Assembly (NCBI GenBank): GCA_945878875.1
Contig: CAMCUC010000018.1
Span: forward strand, 1 to 50,140
Direction: 5' to 3'
Length of the DNA: 50,140 nucleotides
From: Rhizobium sp. Q54
Lineage (GTDB): Bacteria > Pseudomonadota > Alphaproteobacteria > Rhizobiales > Beijerinckiaceae
This document shows positions 19,699-28,798 of this stretch, one piece after another; the stretch's first letter is position 1, and every line of letters starts with the position of its first letter. The position numbers were made by a program, and so were the translations under genes. The notes under the pieces were generated by a model. That model worked only from the letters and a program-made list of their open reading frames with translations, made no database searches and had not been told where the DNA came from.

Positions 19699-20162
19699 GC
19701 CTGTTCCCAACGCTCCGCCGCGCTGTCGTCGGCGTCTTTCGCCTCCACCCATTCGCCAACGCTACCGTCGCGGCGGTGTTCTTTCTTCCAGAACGGGGCG
19801 CGGGTTTTCAGATAATCCATGATGTATTCAGCCGCTTCAAACGCCGCGCGGCGGTGCGGCGAGGTTGCAATCACCAGCACGATGTTCTCGCCCGGCAGCA
19901 CTTTGCCATAGCGGTGGATGGCGGTCGCCCCCAGCAGCGGCCAGCGCGCTGCTGCCTGCTGCGCCACGCGGAGAATCTCGTCTTCCGCCATGCCGGGATA
20001 ATGTTCCAGCTCCAGCGCCTCCAGCGTTCCCGCCTCGTCGCGACACAGGCCCGTGAAGGTGACAAGCGCGCCAACGTCGCCGCGTCCCCGCGTCAGGCTT
20101 TCAATCTCGCGCGCGACGTCGAAATCCTCATTCTGGATCGCGACCTTGATTTGCGCGTCCAT
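19695..20162 (-). CDS. moaE: molybdopterin synthase catalytic subunit
   Basis: With MoaD, converts cyclic pyranopterin monophosphate to molybdopterin by inserting two sulfurs. The 155 residues carry the family pattern: GALVTFTGLCRD near the N-terminus, LELEHYPGMAE, HRYGKVLPGE, SPHRRAAFEA and the KTRAPFWKKE segment with the catalytic lysines. Its ATG lies one base after the moaD stop, so the two subunits are made together. The cofactor made here would serve enzymes such as MsrP encoded at 44.5 kb. Confidence 0.95.
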   Translation of the reverse strand: MDAQIKVAIQNEDFDVAREIESLTRGRGDVGALVTFTGLCRDEAGTLEALELEHYPGMAEDEILRVAQQAAARWPLLGATAIHRYGKVLPGENIVLVIATSPHRRAAFEAAEYIMDYLKTRAPFWKKEHRRDGSVGEWVEAKDADDSAAERWEQA

Positions 20163-20163
20163 G

Positions 20164-20424
20164 TTAACCGCCAGTCATGGGCGGGAAGAAGGCGATCTCG
20201 CGCGCGCCTGCGATGGGCGCGTCGTGCTTGACGTGCTGGCGGTCGATGGCGGCGCGGATCACTTTGGCGTTCTCGAAGGCGTAGGCATATTCCTCGCCGC
20301 GCCTGCTCAGCCATTCGATCAGCTCGCCGATATTCTTCACGTCGTCCGGCGGGGTCAGCGTCTCGCCGGGGCGCCCGATGCGCTCGCGCACCCAGGCGAA
20401 ATAGGACAGTTTGAGAGCGCTCAT
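20164..20424 (-). CDS. moaD: molybdopterin synthase sulfur carrier subunit
   Basis: An 86-residue ubiquitin-like protein that carries the thiocarboxylate used by MoaE. It ends in the required Gly-Gly (FFPPMTGG), and the N-terminal strand LKLSYFAWVRERIG is typical of the family. It lies between pgsA (10 bases upstream) and moaE (one base downstream), an order common in Hyphomicrobiales. Confidence 0.94.
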   Translation of the reverse strand: MSALKLSYFAWVRERIGRPGETLTPPDDVKNIGELIEWLSRRGEEYAYAFENAKVIRAAIDRQHVKHDAPIAGAREIAFFPPMTGG

Positions 20425-20434
20425 GTCGGCTCCT

Positions 20435-21031
20435 TCAATCTTCGTCCGTGATGTGCTTCAATCCTGCGCGCATATAATCCCATCCGCTGTAAAGCGTCAG
20501 GAGGGCAGCCGCCCAGAGCAGCGTCAGGCCGATGGTCTGCGTATAGGGCAGCACCTTTTCGCCAGCCGGGCCAGCGATGAGAAAGCCCAGCGACACCAAT
20601 TGCAGCGTGGTCTTGTACTTGGCGACCTGCGTCACCGGCACCGAGACGCGCAGGACCGCCAGATATTCGCGCAGGCCCGAGACCAGAATTTCGCGCGTCA
20701 GGATAATGAACGCCGCCCACAGCGAACTGCCCGCAATCTCGCCGTCGGCCGCCAGCATCAACAGGCACACCGCCACCAGCAGCTTGTCGGCGATGGGATC
20801 GAGCATCTGGCCAAGGGAAGATTGCTGCGACCAGACGCGGGCGAGATAGCCGTCGAAGAAATCCGTAATGGCGGCAACCGAGAACACGGCCAGCGCGCTC
20901 CAGCGCGCCCAATCCTCCTCCGGCCACAGCAGCAACGCGGCCACGACGGGAACCGCCGCCACGCGACCATAGGTCAGCAGGTTGGGCAGCGAGAAATTGT
21001 GCGATTTGCGTCGTGTCGGAGCAGAGGTCAT
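20435..21031 (-). CDS. pgsA: CDP-diacylglycerol--glycerol-3-phosphate 3-phosphatidyltransferase
   Basis: Makes phosphatidylglycerol phosphate, the first committed step to phosphatidylglycerol and cardiolipin, in the inner membrane. The 198-residue protein has four or more membrane segments and the CDP-alcohol phosphatidyltransferase signature DG-xx-AR-x8-G-xxx-D-xxx-D (from DFFDGYLAR to LDPIADK). The ATG at 21031 (MTSAPTRRK) was chosen because the 30 residues upstream in the same frame are unlike the family. It heads the pgsA-moaD-moaE-hydrolase operon. Confidence 0.93.
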   Translation of the reverse strand: MTSAPTRRKSHNFSLPNLLTYGRVAAVPVVAALLLWPEEDWARWSALAVFSVAAITDFFDGYLARVWSQQSSLGQMLDPIADKLLVAVCLLMLAADGEIAGSSLWAAFIILTREILVSGLREYLAVLRVSVPVTQVAKYKTTLQLVSLGFLIAGPAGEKVLPYTQTIGLTLLWAAALLTLYSGWDYMRAGLKHITDED

Positions 21032-21189
21032 AGCCACGATGGAACAGACTGGCGCCAGCGCGTCAACCCCCTCGAAGGAGGCTGGCGCTGTCCCTTCTTG
21101 AGCTTTACGCGCAAAACGCAAATAGCGTCAGGCCGCTGGCGCGCCGGCGGCAAATGCGGAATGAGCGCACGCGAAGGCGCCCCGCATGT

Positions 21190-22260
21190 TCATTCTTCGC
21201 CTTTGGCTTCCGTGCGCCGCATCCACGCGACGATGAACGGCAGGCTCATGTTGATGAGGAAATAGCGGCCCAAATGGTGCGTGGCCACGAAGATCGGGTC
21301 AACGTTCAGCACCAGAGCCAGCGCCACCATGGCCTCCTGCCCGCCCGGCGCGTAGCCTATGAGCGCAGCCCCAAACGGCACGCCAAGCCATTGCGAGGCC
21401 GCCCACGCAAACGCCACCGAAACCAGAAGCGCAGCGCCGACCGCCAGCACCGTGCCGACAATTATACGAAAGAACAGGCTCCAGTTAAAATCAACAAAGC
21501 GCGAGCCGACCCATGAGCCCAGCAGAATCTGTCCGCCATTCATCAGCCAGTCTGGTGAACGCCCCGTGGCAATTTCGCCGATATGCAGGCCGGCAGAGGC
21601 CACAATGGCGCCAAGGATCATGCCGCCGGGCACGCCCAGTTTGGTGAACAGAGCGCCGACGCCAATGCCCGCAGCCATGACGGCGGCCACCATCAGCGGC
21701 GAATCAAACGCCGGCGCTGCAAGACTGGGCGCGCCCCCGCCCTGCTCCCAGACAATCACAAACGGCAGCAGCGTGACGAGGAACACCACGCGCGACATCT
21801 GCACCACGGCGACTTTGGCGGCGTCCGCGCCCATCGTCATCGACACGGAAACGATATAGCCCATGGAGCCGGGCACCGAGGCCAGCAGCGCCATTGACGG
21901 CGACCAGCCCATCAAATAGCGCCAGACGCCAGCCGAGGCGAGCGTCATCGCCACCACGCAGAGCGCCATCAGCGCCATGCTGGCGGGATAGGCCGCGACA
22001 TGGTTGAGCGTATCCGGCCCCACCACCGAGCCAATGGCCACCCCGATCGAGGCCATGCCGAGCACCCGCAGCGGCCCACCGATGGGAGTCGCAAGCCCTA
22101 ACGCCGACAATGTGGCGACAGCGACCACGGAGCCCGACATCGCGCCGCCGGGAATGTTGAGAAGAAGAAACAGGCCCGCGCCCGCAGCGCCAACGCCCAG
22201 GGTCAGCGCCTCGCCGATCAGATTTTTCAGGTTGAAGGTTTTGGAATCGCTGCTGGTCAT
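21190..22260 (-). CDS. AbrB-family (PF05145-type) integral membrane protein
   Basis: A 356-residue membrane protein with about nine or ten hydrophobic segments in two similar halves, each rich in Gly/Ala and with a PGG-containing loop (NIPGGAMSG and GVPGGMILG). This is the family often labelled AbrB duplication or putative ammonia monooxygenase; neither label has a solid biochemical basis, and it is not related to the DNA-binding AbrB of Bacillus. A transporter role is possible. It sits alone between pgsA and two small exported proteins, with a large palindrome upstream of its start. Confidence 0.8.
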   Translation of the reverse strand: MTSSDSKTFNLKNLIGEALTLGVGAAGAGLFLLLNIPGGAMSGSVVAVATLSALGLATPIGGPLRVLGMASIGVAIGSVVGPDTLNHVAAYPASMALMALCVVAMTLASAGVWRYLMGWSPSMALLASVPGSMGYIVSVSMTMGADAAKVAVVQMSRVVFLVTLLPFVIVWEQGGGAPSLAAPAFDSPLMVAAVMAAGIGVGALFTKLGVPGGMILGAIVASAGLHIGEIATGRSPDWLMNGGQILLGSWVGSRFVDFNWSLFFRIIVGTVLAVGAALLVSVAFAWAASQWLGVPFGAALIGYAPGGQEAMVALALVLNVDPIFVATHHLGRYFLINMSLPFIVAWMRRTEAKGEE

Positions 22261-22305
22261 GCGTTCGGCTTACGCCAATTTGGCCGCGCGTAAAATAGGG
22301 ACGCT

Positions 22306-22385
22306 ATCTGGACCCCGCGCATTCTTGGGACCGCGCGCGGCCTCGCGCGCATCCTTGGGCGCACGAAGAAGCGCGCGGTCCAGAT
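22306..22385. repeat. palindromic element with TCTGGACC ends
   Basis: The left end ATCTGGACCCCGCGC (22306-22320) is an inverted copy, with one difference, of GCGCGCGGTCCAGAT (22371-22385). The middle holds two near-direct repeats, GCGCATTCTTGGG and GCGCATCCTTGGG. A related right end, GCGCGCAGTCCAGAA, is at 28732-28746, with TCTGGA at 28657, so this is a second dispersed palindrome type. Confidence 0.6.
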
Positions 22386-22391
22386 GGCGCC

Positions 22392-22688
22392 TTAGGGTTT
22401 TGGCGCCATGCTGCGCGCTTTCTCCATAAAGGCGCTGGCGGCGTCCACGCAGGACTTCATGTTGTCCAGCGGATCGCAGCGCACGGCGATTGTCGCGTCG
22501 CCGCTGCGCAGGAAAAACAGCGCCCCGCGCGAGGCGACGCCGCCCCGCCCCATTCCATCGCCAAGATCGCGCAACAGATCCTCGACACCACCATCACGTC
22601 CTCCCCTGCGATCATCGGATGGCGCCTGCGCCATGACAGGGCCAGCCATTAGCATGAGACAGGCGGAAAGAAGCAGAATACGATTCAT
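22392..22688 (-). CDS. small exported protein, unknown function
   Basis: A 98-residue product with a clear signal peptide (MNRILLLSACLMLMAGPVMAQA, cleavage near residue 21). The mature part begins with an Asp/Arg/Gly-rich stretch and then a compact segment, FFLRSGDATIAVRCDP, followed by two Cys in total (RCDP and KSCVDAA), which could form a disulfide in the periplasm. The LRS-GD-T-VR pattern also occurs near the end of the neighbouring exported protein, so the two may be distant relatives. I do not recognise a named family. Confidence 0.72.
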   Translation of the reverse strand: MNRILLLSACLMLMAGPVMAQAPSDDRRGGRDGGVEDLLRDLGDGMGRGGVASRGALFFLRSGDATIAVRCDPLDNMKSCVDAASAFMEKARSMAPKP

Positions 22689-22731
22689 CCTCTAAACTCC
22701 ATTACGAGAAAGCCCTACGGGAGAGAAGTTT

Positions 22732-23223
22732 CTAGTCGCGGCAGATGCGTCGGCGCACCAGCGCCGTCACGTCGCCATCCTCGGAACGCAGGATCCGCGT
22801 CATGTAAAAACAGCGACCGCCATCGTCGCCATAACGCGAGGCAAGGCGATCACGCACGCGATCGCGGATGCGTTCACGCAAGCCCTCGCCGCCCTCGCCA
22901 TGTTCGCCAAAACGCTCAGCCAGCCTGTCGCGAATGCGCTCGCGCTGCTCCGGGCTGATCCGTTCCATCATGTCCTGCCGTCGCTCGCGTCGCTCTTCCA
23001 TCATGTCCATCATATGCGAGCGCCGATCCTGCCGGTCGCGCATGCCCTCCATCATTGCACCGCGCATCTCGCGACGAGATTCGATCCCCTCACGCAAAAA
23101 TTCACGCAGTTCTTCGCGACTCACGCCGCCGCCGTCCTCTTGCGCGGAAGCTGCTTGCGGCATGAGCGGAAGCGCCATTGCGAGCGCAAGCGCGCCCATT
23201 GGCAAAAGCGAAAGCGTTTTCAT
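22732..23223 (-). CDS. exported Arg/Glu/Met-rich protein, unknown function
   Basis: A 163-residue protein with a signal peptide (cleavage near ASAQE, about residue 27). The centre is an uninterrupted highly charged helix-forming stretch with repeated REMR / MMEE / RRERRQ motifs and ISPEQRERIRDRL, which recalls the LTxxQ helices of Spy/CpxP-type periplasmic proteins. The end has two Cys (GRCFYMTRILRSEDGD and RRICRD). AAGGAG shortly before the ATG at 23223 fixes the start; the longer frame to 23277 is unsupported. A metal- or envelope-stress role is a guess based on the Met/His content and Spy-like helices. Confidence 0.75.
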   Translation of the reverse strand: MKTLSLLPMGALALAMALPLMPQAASAQEDGGGVSREELREFLREGIESRREMRGAMMEGMRDRQDRRSHMMDMMEERRERRQDMMERISPEQRERIRDRLAERFGEHGEGGEGLRERIRDRVRDRLASRYGDDGGRCFYMTRILRSEDGDVTALVRRRICRD

Positions 23224-23358
23224 GAAAAGCTCCTTGGCTGAACCTGATCCGTGCGGCCTCAACGCATCAAAGCGCAAAGTCGCGAACTGGTTATTGATCG
23301 GGCAAGGAGCCGCTTCATCTATGCGAAAGACGTAAGGGCGACACGCTTTTGCGCGCGT

Positions 23359-25395
23359 TCAGCCTCTGAAATAATCGTAGACGAGCTTTGCGGTCGCAGC
23401 GTTCACGCCGGGAACTTTTTCAAGGTCGCCAAGCGCTGCGCGCGAGATCGCCTTGGCGGTTCCAAACGCCTGCAGGAGAGCGCGTTTGCGCGCAGGACCA
23501 ATGCCCGCAATATCGTCGAGCGGGCTTTTGACAAAATCTTTCTTGCGCCGCGCGCGATGCGTGCCGATGGCGAAGCGATGCGCTTCGTCGCGCAGGCGCT
23601 GCACGAAGTAAAGCGCAGGATCGCGCGGCGCGAGCTTGAAGGGCGTGCGCCCCTCGATGAAAAACGTCTCGCGTCCCGCATCGCGATCAGGCCCCTTGGC
23701 GATGCCGACGATGGCGATCCCCTCGACGCCAAGCTCCGAAAGCACCTGTCGCGCAATATCAAACTGGCCCTTGCCGCCGTCGATGAGCACGAGATCGGGG
23801 CGGGAGGGAAATTCGGGCTTTGCGCTTGCAGGCGCGGCGGGATCAATCTCCGCTTCTTCTTTGGCCAGACGCGAGAAGCGGCGCGTCAGCACTTCGCGCA
23901 TCATCGCGTAATCGTCGCCGGGCGTGGTTTGAGCATCCTTGATGTTGAACGTGCGGTAATGGCTTTTCATAAAACCGCCCGGCCCCGCCACCACCATGGC
24001 GCCGACCGCGTTCGTGCCCATGATGTGCGAATTATCGTAGATCTCCACGCGCTGCAGCGGCTTCTCGATACAAAACGCCTGCGCCAGCGCCACCATCAGC
24101 CGCTCTTGCGCAGACGTTTCGGCAAGCCTGCGGCCCAGAGCCTCGCGCGCGTTTTTCTGCGCATGCTCCACCAGCTCGCGACGCTCCCCGCGTTGGGGAA
24201 CAGCCACCTCCACCTTACGGTCGGCGCGGATCGACAGCGCGTCCTGCAACATCGCGCGATTTTCGATCTCGTTCGACAAAAGCACGCAGCGCGGCGCCGG
24301 CTTGTCCTCATAGAATTGCGCCAGAAAAGCATCGAGCACTTCGCCCATCGTCAATGAGCGATCCGCGCGCGGAAAATAGGTACGATTGCCCCAGTTCTGA
24401 TAGGTACGAAAGAAGAACACTTCGATGGCGAACTGGCCCGCGTCCTCGACGATGGCGAACACGTCCGCCTCTTCCACCGTGCGGGGGTTGATGCCCTGCG
24501 CGCCCTGAATGGCTGACAGCGCGGCGATGCGATCGCGCAGGCGTGCAGCGGTTTCAAACTCCAGCTCCTCTGCCGCCGCGTTCATCTCGCCCGCCAAAGC
24601 CTCGCGCACGGCGCGGCTCTTGCCCGACAGAAAGTCGCGCGCCTCAGTCACAAGTTCGCCGTAAGCCTCGTGCGAGATTTCTCCCGTGCAGGGGCCCGAG
24701 CATCGCTTGATCTGGTAGAGCAGGCACGGACGCGTGCGGTTCTCGTAAAACGAATCCGTGCAGGAGCGTAAAAGAAACGCGCGCTGCAAAGCGTTCAGCG
24801 TGCGGTTGACCGCCCATACGCTGGCGAAGGGGCCAAAGAAATCACCCTTGCGGTTGCGCGCGCCGCGATGCTTGGTGAGCTGCGGCGCAGCATGATCGCC
24901 GCTGAGCAAAATATAGGGAAACGATTTGTCGTCGCGCAGCAGCACGTTAAAGCGCGGCTTCATTTGCTTGATGTAATTCGCCTCAAGCAGCAGCGCCTCG
25001 GTCTCGGTGGCGGTCGACACGAACACCATCGAGCAGGTGAGCCCGATCATGCGGGCGATGCGGTTGCTGTGCCCGGCCTCGCGCGCATAGGAAGCGATGC
25101 GCTTGCGAATGCTGCGCGCCTTGCCGACGTAGAGAACCTCGCTCGCCTCGCTCAACATGCGATAGACGCCGGGGCCTTCGGGCGCATGTTTCAGATTGGC
25201 CTTGATAACCTCGACCCCGCGCGCCAGCGAGGCGGGCGCAACGTCCTCCTCCAGCTCAACGGGCGCAAGCTCCAGAGCAGGCTCGGAAGGTTCATCGTCG
25301 CTGTCGTCGAAAGCTTGCACGGTAAACGGCTCCGCAAGCTCGCTCTCTGGAGGCGAATCATGCGCAGGCGCTGCAATGCGGGGCGGACGGCTCAT
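23359..25395 (-). CDS. uvrC: excinuclease ABC subunit C
   Basis: Makes both incisions in nucleotide excision repair together with UvrB. The 678 residues contain a 60-residue acidic N-terminal extension, the GIY-YIG nuclease (from GVYRM at 76 through VLYVGKA at 88), a Cys-rich segment with [13 protein letters not shown], the UvrB-interacting UVR motif (about 255-290), the RNase H-like second nuclease (with DNSHIMGT and [10 protein letters not shown]), and tandem helix-hairpin-helix motifs near the end ([22 protein letters not shown]). The acidic extension is common in alphaproteobacterial UvrC. Here four genes' worth of space, not the usual direct contact, separates it from pgsA. Confidence 0.97.
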   Translation of the reverse strand: MSRPPRIAAPAHDSPPESELAEPFTVQAFDDSDDEPSEPALELAPVELEEDVAPASLARGVEVIKANLKHAPEGPGVYRMLSEASEVLYVGKARSIRKRIASYAREAGHSNRIARMIGLTCSMVFVSTATETEALLLEANYIKQMKPRFNVLLRDDKSFPYILLSGDHAAPQLTKHRGARNRKGDFFGPFASVWAVNRTLNALQRAFLLRSCTDSFYENRTRPCLLYQIKRCSGPCTGEISHEAYGELVTEARDFLSGKSRAVREALAGEMNAAAEELEFETAARLRDRIAALSAIQGAQGINPRTVEEADVFAIVEDAGQFAIEVFFFRTYQNWGNRTYFPRADRSLTMGEVLDAFLAQFYEDKPAPRCVLLSNEIENRAMLQDALSIRADRKVEVAVPQRGERRELVEHAQKNAREALGRRLAETSAQERLMVALAQAFCIEKPLQRVEIYDNSHIMGTNAVGAMVVAGPGGFMKSHYRTFNIKDAQTTPGDDYAMMREVLTRRFSRLAKEEAEIDPAAPASAKPEFPSRPDLVLIDGGKGQFDIARQVLSELGVEGIAIVGIAKGPDRDAGRETFFIEGRTPFKLAPRDPALYFVQRLRDEAHRFAIGTHRARRKKDFVKSPLDDIAGIGPARKRALLQAFGTAKAISRAALGDLEKVPGVNAATAKLVYDYFRG

Positions 25396-25562
25396 AGGCG
25401 CTATTTAGGGCTCCACGAAGCGCGACGAAAGCGCTTTAATGAACCGAACCGGGAAAGCGTTTTATGTTGGCGCGCTGGACCAGACGCTGCTTCCAAGTTA
25501 CCTCTTTTTCCTGGGCGCGGCTATGTGGATGCCGGGAACGCGATAGCTTGAGTACGAGCACA

Positions 25563-26132
25563 ATGGGCAGGCTTCTTCGACTGAGACGGATGGCGATGCT
25601 GGCGCTCTGCCTTGGCTTAACTGGCTGCGGCGAGGCGCTGCCGGGACTTGTGGCCAGCGCGCCCGCTTCCGGCCAGTCAGTTGAGCTGGCGCGGCCCGGC
25701 CTGACGGCGGCTCCGGGAATCAGTCCCGCAGGCGCAACGCTCGCCTTCATCAGTCTCGACGGCCCCGATCCGGCGGCGGCAGGCCGCCTCTATGGCGCGA
25801 TGTCGCGCGCGCTGGCGGCACACGATGTGACGACCGCCCCGTCCGCCAGCGCGAATTATCTCGTGCAAGGCCATATGAGCGCGTGGCGCACCGACAAGGG
25901 CATTGCGATTTCATGGGTGTGGGATGTGTATAATTCCAGCCGTCGGCGCCTGCACCGTCTGGAAGATCAAGTTGAGGCCGCCGCTGCGGGGGCTGACTCA
26001 TGGGCAAGCCTTGACGGTGCAGCGCTGGAGAGCGTGGCCTCGGCGACTGCGCAGGAACTTGCCGCATTCCTGAGCAATACGCCGGAAGCTGCTGCCGCCA
26101 AGGGGCCGCCATCAACCACAGCTGTGCGTTAA
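25563..26132 (+). CDS. putative lipoprotein, unknown function
   Basis: A 189-residue product starting at ATG 25563. After [10 protein letters not shown] comes a short hydrophobic run and the lipobox LTGC, so it is likely lipidated at Cys19. The rest is Ala-rich with a compact central part ([22 protein letters not shown]) that looks like a folded domain found in rhizobial hypothetical proteins. A longer in-frame start at 25464 gives an Arg/Cys-rich leader with no signal character. It is divergent from uvrC and 116 bases before prs. No function is assigned. Confidence 0.75.
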   Translation: MGRLLRLRRMAMLALCLGLTGCGEALPGLVASAPASGQSVELARPGLTAAPGISPAGATLAFISLDGPDPAAAGRLYGAMSRALAAHDVTTAPSASANYLVQGHMSAWRTDKGIAISWVWDVYNSSRRRLHRLEDQVEAAAAGADSWASLDGAALESVASATAQELAAFLSNTPEAAAAKGPPSTTAVR

Positions 26133-26248
26133 GCTTCTATCGCAGTTGTCGCATTACGTCAGGCTTGCTAAGGAGCGCGCAAGTAGCGCCTTCAAGCAGC
26201 GCCTTTATGGCAATAAGCGCCAAAATGTTTGGCGATACGGGGACAGGC

Positions 26249-27190
26249 ATGGCTGGTTTCAAGATTTTGGCGGGCAATTCGAACCGCTCGCTCACCGAAG
26301 CCATCGCAGCCTATCTGGGCCAGCCGCTCACGCGCTGCCAGGTGCGCCGCTTCGCCGATATGGAAATCTTCGTCGAGATTCAGGAAAACGTGCGCGGGGC
26401 GGACGCTTTCATCATCCAGTCCACATCCTTTCCCACCAACGACCACATGATGGAGCTGCTCATCATGTGCGACGCCTTGCGCCGCGCCTCGGCCAAGCGC
26501 ATCACCGCCGTCATCCCCTATTTCGGTTACGCCCGGCAGGACCGCAAGCCCGGTCCCCGCACGCCGATCTCGGCCAAGCTGGTCGCCAATCTCATCACCC
26601 GCGCTGGCGCCGACCGCGTTTTGACGGTCGATCTGCACGCCGGGCAGATTCAGGGCTTTTTCGACATTCCGGTGGACAATCTGTTCAGCGCCCCCGCCAT
26701 GGTGAGCGACATCAAGGCGCATCTTGATCTGAAAAACGTGATGGTGGTCTCGCCCGACGTCGGCGGCGTGGTGCGCGCCCGTGCGCTGGCCAAGCGCATT
26801 GACGCCCCGCTGGCCATTGTCGACAAGCGCCGCGAGCGCGCCGGCGAATCCGAAGTCATGAACATCATCGGCGACGTCGAGGGCAAGAGCTGCATTCTGG
26901 TGGACGACATCGTCGATTCGGGCGGCACGCTGTGCAACGCCGCCGAAGCGCTGCTGGCCAAGGGCGCCCGCGACGTCTCTGCCTATATCACCCACGGCGT
27001 GCTGTCCGGCGGCGCCGTCGCGCGCATTTCCGCCTCCAAGCTCAAGGAGCTGGTGCTGACCGACACGATCGAGCCCACCGCCGCCGTGCGCGTGGCCAAA
27101 AACATCCGCGTGATCTCGGTCGCGCCGCTACTGGGGGAAGCGATCAGCCGCACGTTCAAGGAAGAAAGCGTTTCCAGCCTGTTTGACTGA
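26249..27190 (+). CDS. prs: ribose-phosphate pyrophosphokinase
   Basis: Makes PRPP from ribose 5-phosphate and ATP for purine, pyrimidine, histidine and NAD synthesis, and for the apt-encoded enzyme at 46.8 kb. The 313 residues match the usual length and show [16 protein letters not shown] near the N-terminus, [25 protein letters not shown] with catalytic His130, and the PRPP loop DDIVDSGGT (219-227). The ATG at 26249 matches the family N-terminus ([12 protein letters not shown]); earlier in-frame ATGs at 26207 and 26225 would add unrelated residues. It is followed by rplY and pth. Confidence 0.96.
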   Translation: MAGFKILAGNSNRSLTEAIAAYLGQPLTRCQVRRFADMEIFVEIQENVRGADAFIIQSTSFPTNDHMMELLIMCDALRRASAKRITAVIPYFGYARQDRKPGPRTPISAKLVANLITRAGADRVLTVDLHAGQIQGFFDIPVDNLFSAPAMVSDIKAHLDLKNVMVVSPDVGGVVRARALAKRIDAPLAIVDKRRERAGESEVMNIIGDVEGKSCILVDDIVDSGGTLCNAAEALLAKGARDVSAYITHGVLSGGAVARISASKLKELVLTDTIEPTAAVRVAKNIRVISVAPLLGEAISRTFKEESVSSLFD

Positions 27191-27212
27191 CGTCACAAAG
27201 GCGCCTCTGCAC

Positions 27213-27241
27213 TTGAACCGCCCTTCCCGCCCGGCTATAAG
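27213..27241 (+). promoter_or_regulatory. candidate rplY promoter
   Basis: TTGAAC (27213-27218), a 17-base spacer and TATAAG (27236-27241) form a good housekeeping promoter match. Transcription would begin near 27248 and leave a 5' leader of about 60 bases before rplY. Confidence 0.55.
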
Positions 27242-27246
27242 CCGCA

Positions 27247-27289
27247 CGCGCGCTGCTCCGACACCCCTGGAGGCGATGGCGCGTTTTTT
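27247..27289 (+). terminator. terminator-like hairpin in the rplY leader
   Basis: CGCGC (27247-27251) pairs with GCGCG (27279-27283), with an inner CTCC/GGAG pair, followed directly by six T (27284-27289). It lies between the predicted promoter and the rplY ATG at 27310, so it could end prs transcripts or act as an attenuator of rplY. Confidence 0.45.
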
Positions 27290-27309
27290 AACGTAAAAGG
27301 AACATCGAC

Positions 27310-27948
27310 ATGGCAGCGAACAAACAACTCGCGGCCACGGTGCGTTCCGGGACCGGCAAGGGGGCCGCCCGCAGCATTCGCCGTGACAACCGCGTACCTG
27401 GCGTGATTTACGGAGGCGGAGAAGCCCCGCAGCCGATCAGCCTGGATTACAAGACCCTCAACACCCTGATCTACGCCGGCCACTTCCTCACCACGATCTT
27501 CGAGATCGATCTGGGCGACGGCAAGAGCGAGCGCGTGATCCCCCGCGATTACCAGCTCGACGTCGTTCGCGACACGCCGCTGCATGTCGATTTCCTGCGT
27601 CTAAGGCCTGGCTCCAGCCTGCGCGTGGATGTGCCTGTGCATCTGAAGGGCGCGGACATCGCTCCGGGCGTGAAGCTCGGCGGCTCGATCAACCTCGTCG
27701 TACAGACGATTGAAATGCGCGTGCCTGCCGACAACATCCCCGAGTCCATCGACGTGGACGTCAGCGGCATGACCATCGGCGCCTCGCTCGTCATTTCGGA
27801 AGTGAAGCTGCCGGAAGGCTGCAAGCCGATCATCGCGCGCGACTTCACGGTCGCCACGCTGGCCCCGCCCGCCAAGGTGGACGAGCCGGTCGCCGCTGCC
27901 GCCGCTCCTGCCGGCAAGGGCGCACCCGCCAAGGGCGCCAAGAAGTAA
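27310..27948 (+). CDS. rplY: 50S ribosomal protein L25/general stress protein Ctc
   Basis: Binds 5S rRNA in the large subunit. The 212-residue product is the long, two-domain form: N-terminal L25 5S-binding domain (about 1-95, with GKGAARSIRRDNRVPGVIYGG) and the C-terminal TL5/Ctc-type beta domain (about 100-190), ending in an Ala/Lys-rich tail. Start is supported by AAAAGGA before the ATG. The order prs-rplY-pth is typical. A strong terminator follows at 27962. Confidence 0.95.
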   Translation: MAANKQLAATVRSGTGKGAARSIRRDNRVPGVIYGGGEAPQPISLDYKTLNTLIYAGHFLTTIFEIDLGDGKSERVIPRDYQLDVVRDTPLHVDFLRLRPGSSLRVDVPVHLKGADIAPGVKLGGSINLVVQTIEMRVPADNIPESIDVDVSGMTIGASLVISEVKLPEGCKPIIARDFTVATLAPPAKVDEPVAAAAAPAGKGAPAKGAKK

Positions 27949-27961
27949 CCTACAAAACGTC

Positions 27962-27992
27962 CTCTCCCCCGCACGCGCGGGGGAGAGTTTTT
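27962..27992 (+). terminator. intrinsic terminator after rplY
   Basis: An 11-base perfect stem (CTCTCCCCCGC and complement, 27962-27972 with 27977-27987), loop ACGC, followed by five T. It would stop rplY transcription before pth, so pth probably relies on read-through or its own promoter. Confidence 0.85.
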
Positions 27993-28029
27993 GAAGCGGG
28001 TCTCTTGTCCGCATCTCCAGAAGGCCGCT

Positions 28030-28644
28030 ATGCCGCTCTTTGTCGGATTGGGAAACCCCGGCGCGAAATACGCGCACAACCGGCACAACATCGGCTTCAT
28101 GGCGATTGACGCCATCGCGCGCGAATACAACTTCCCGCTTCTGCGCAAACGTTTTCAGGGGCTGGCGAGCGAAGGCTCCATCGGGCCTGCGCGCATTCTG
28201 CTGCTTGAACCTCAGACATACATGAACGAATCCGGCCGCGCCGTGGCCGAGGCTGCGCGGTTTCACAAGATTGACCTGGCCGACATCGTCGTCTTCCACG
28301 ATGAGCTCGATCTGCCGCCCGGCAAGTTGCGCGTCAAAACTGGCGGCGGCGACGCCGGGCACAATGGCTTGCGCTCAATCACAGCCCATCTTGGCAAGGA
28401 TTACCGCCGCGTGCGGCTGGGCATCGGCCATCCCGGCGACAAGAGCATGGTGCATTCCTATGTGCTGAACGATTTCGCAAGATCCGAACAGGCCTGGGTC
28501 TCCGCGCTCTGCGACGGCATCGCCCGCAATTGCGCCATGCTGACAAAGCGCGACGACGCCGGATTCCAGAACAAGCTGCATCTGTTCATGGAGGCCGCGG
28601 GCTTTGGCGACGTGAAGACAATCGGGGATGAACGGAAGGCGTGA
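28030..28644 (+). CDS. pth: peptidyl-tRNA hydrolase
   Basis: Frees tRNA from prematurely released peptidyl-tRNA. The 204 residues have the family core: [19 protein letters not shown] with Asn9 and catalytic His19, [40 protein letters not shown] and [10 protein letters not shown]. The ATG at 28030 gives the standard N-terminus; the longer frame from 27991 runs into the rplY terminator. In many alphaproteobacteria ychF follows directly; here ychF is 20 kb away. Confidence 0.95.
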   Translation: MPLFVGLGNPGAKYAHNRHNIGFMAIDAIAREYNFPLLRKRFQGLASEGSIGPARILLLEPQTYMNESGRAVAEAARFHKIDLADIVVFHDELDLPPGKLRVKTGGGDAGHNGLRSITAHLGKDYRRVRLGIGHPGDKSMVHSYVLNDFARSEQAWVSALCDGIARNCAMLTKRDDAGFQNKLHLFMEAAGFGDVKTIGDERKA

Positions 28645-28751
28645 GTCTGGCGCCTGTCTGGAGCCCACGTGCAGCCTCCACTTTCAAAACATAGCGCCGG
28701 ATGGAGCTTTGCGCCGCTTGCGCGCTCGGAGGCGCGCAGTCCAGAACAGAA

Positions 28752-28779
28752 AAAAGGCCCCGTTTTCACGGGGCCTTTT
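28752..28779. terminator. bidirectional intrinsic terminator between pth and cytochrome c1
   Basis: AAAAGGCCCCG (28752-28762) and CGGGGCCTTTT (28769-28779) form a perfect 11-base stem with a 6-base loop. A run of A before and T after makes it work for both convergent transcripts. Confidence 0.9.
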
Positions 28780-28798
28780 GCGTTCGATAAAACCAGAT

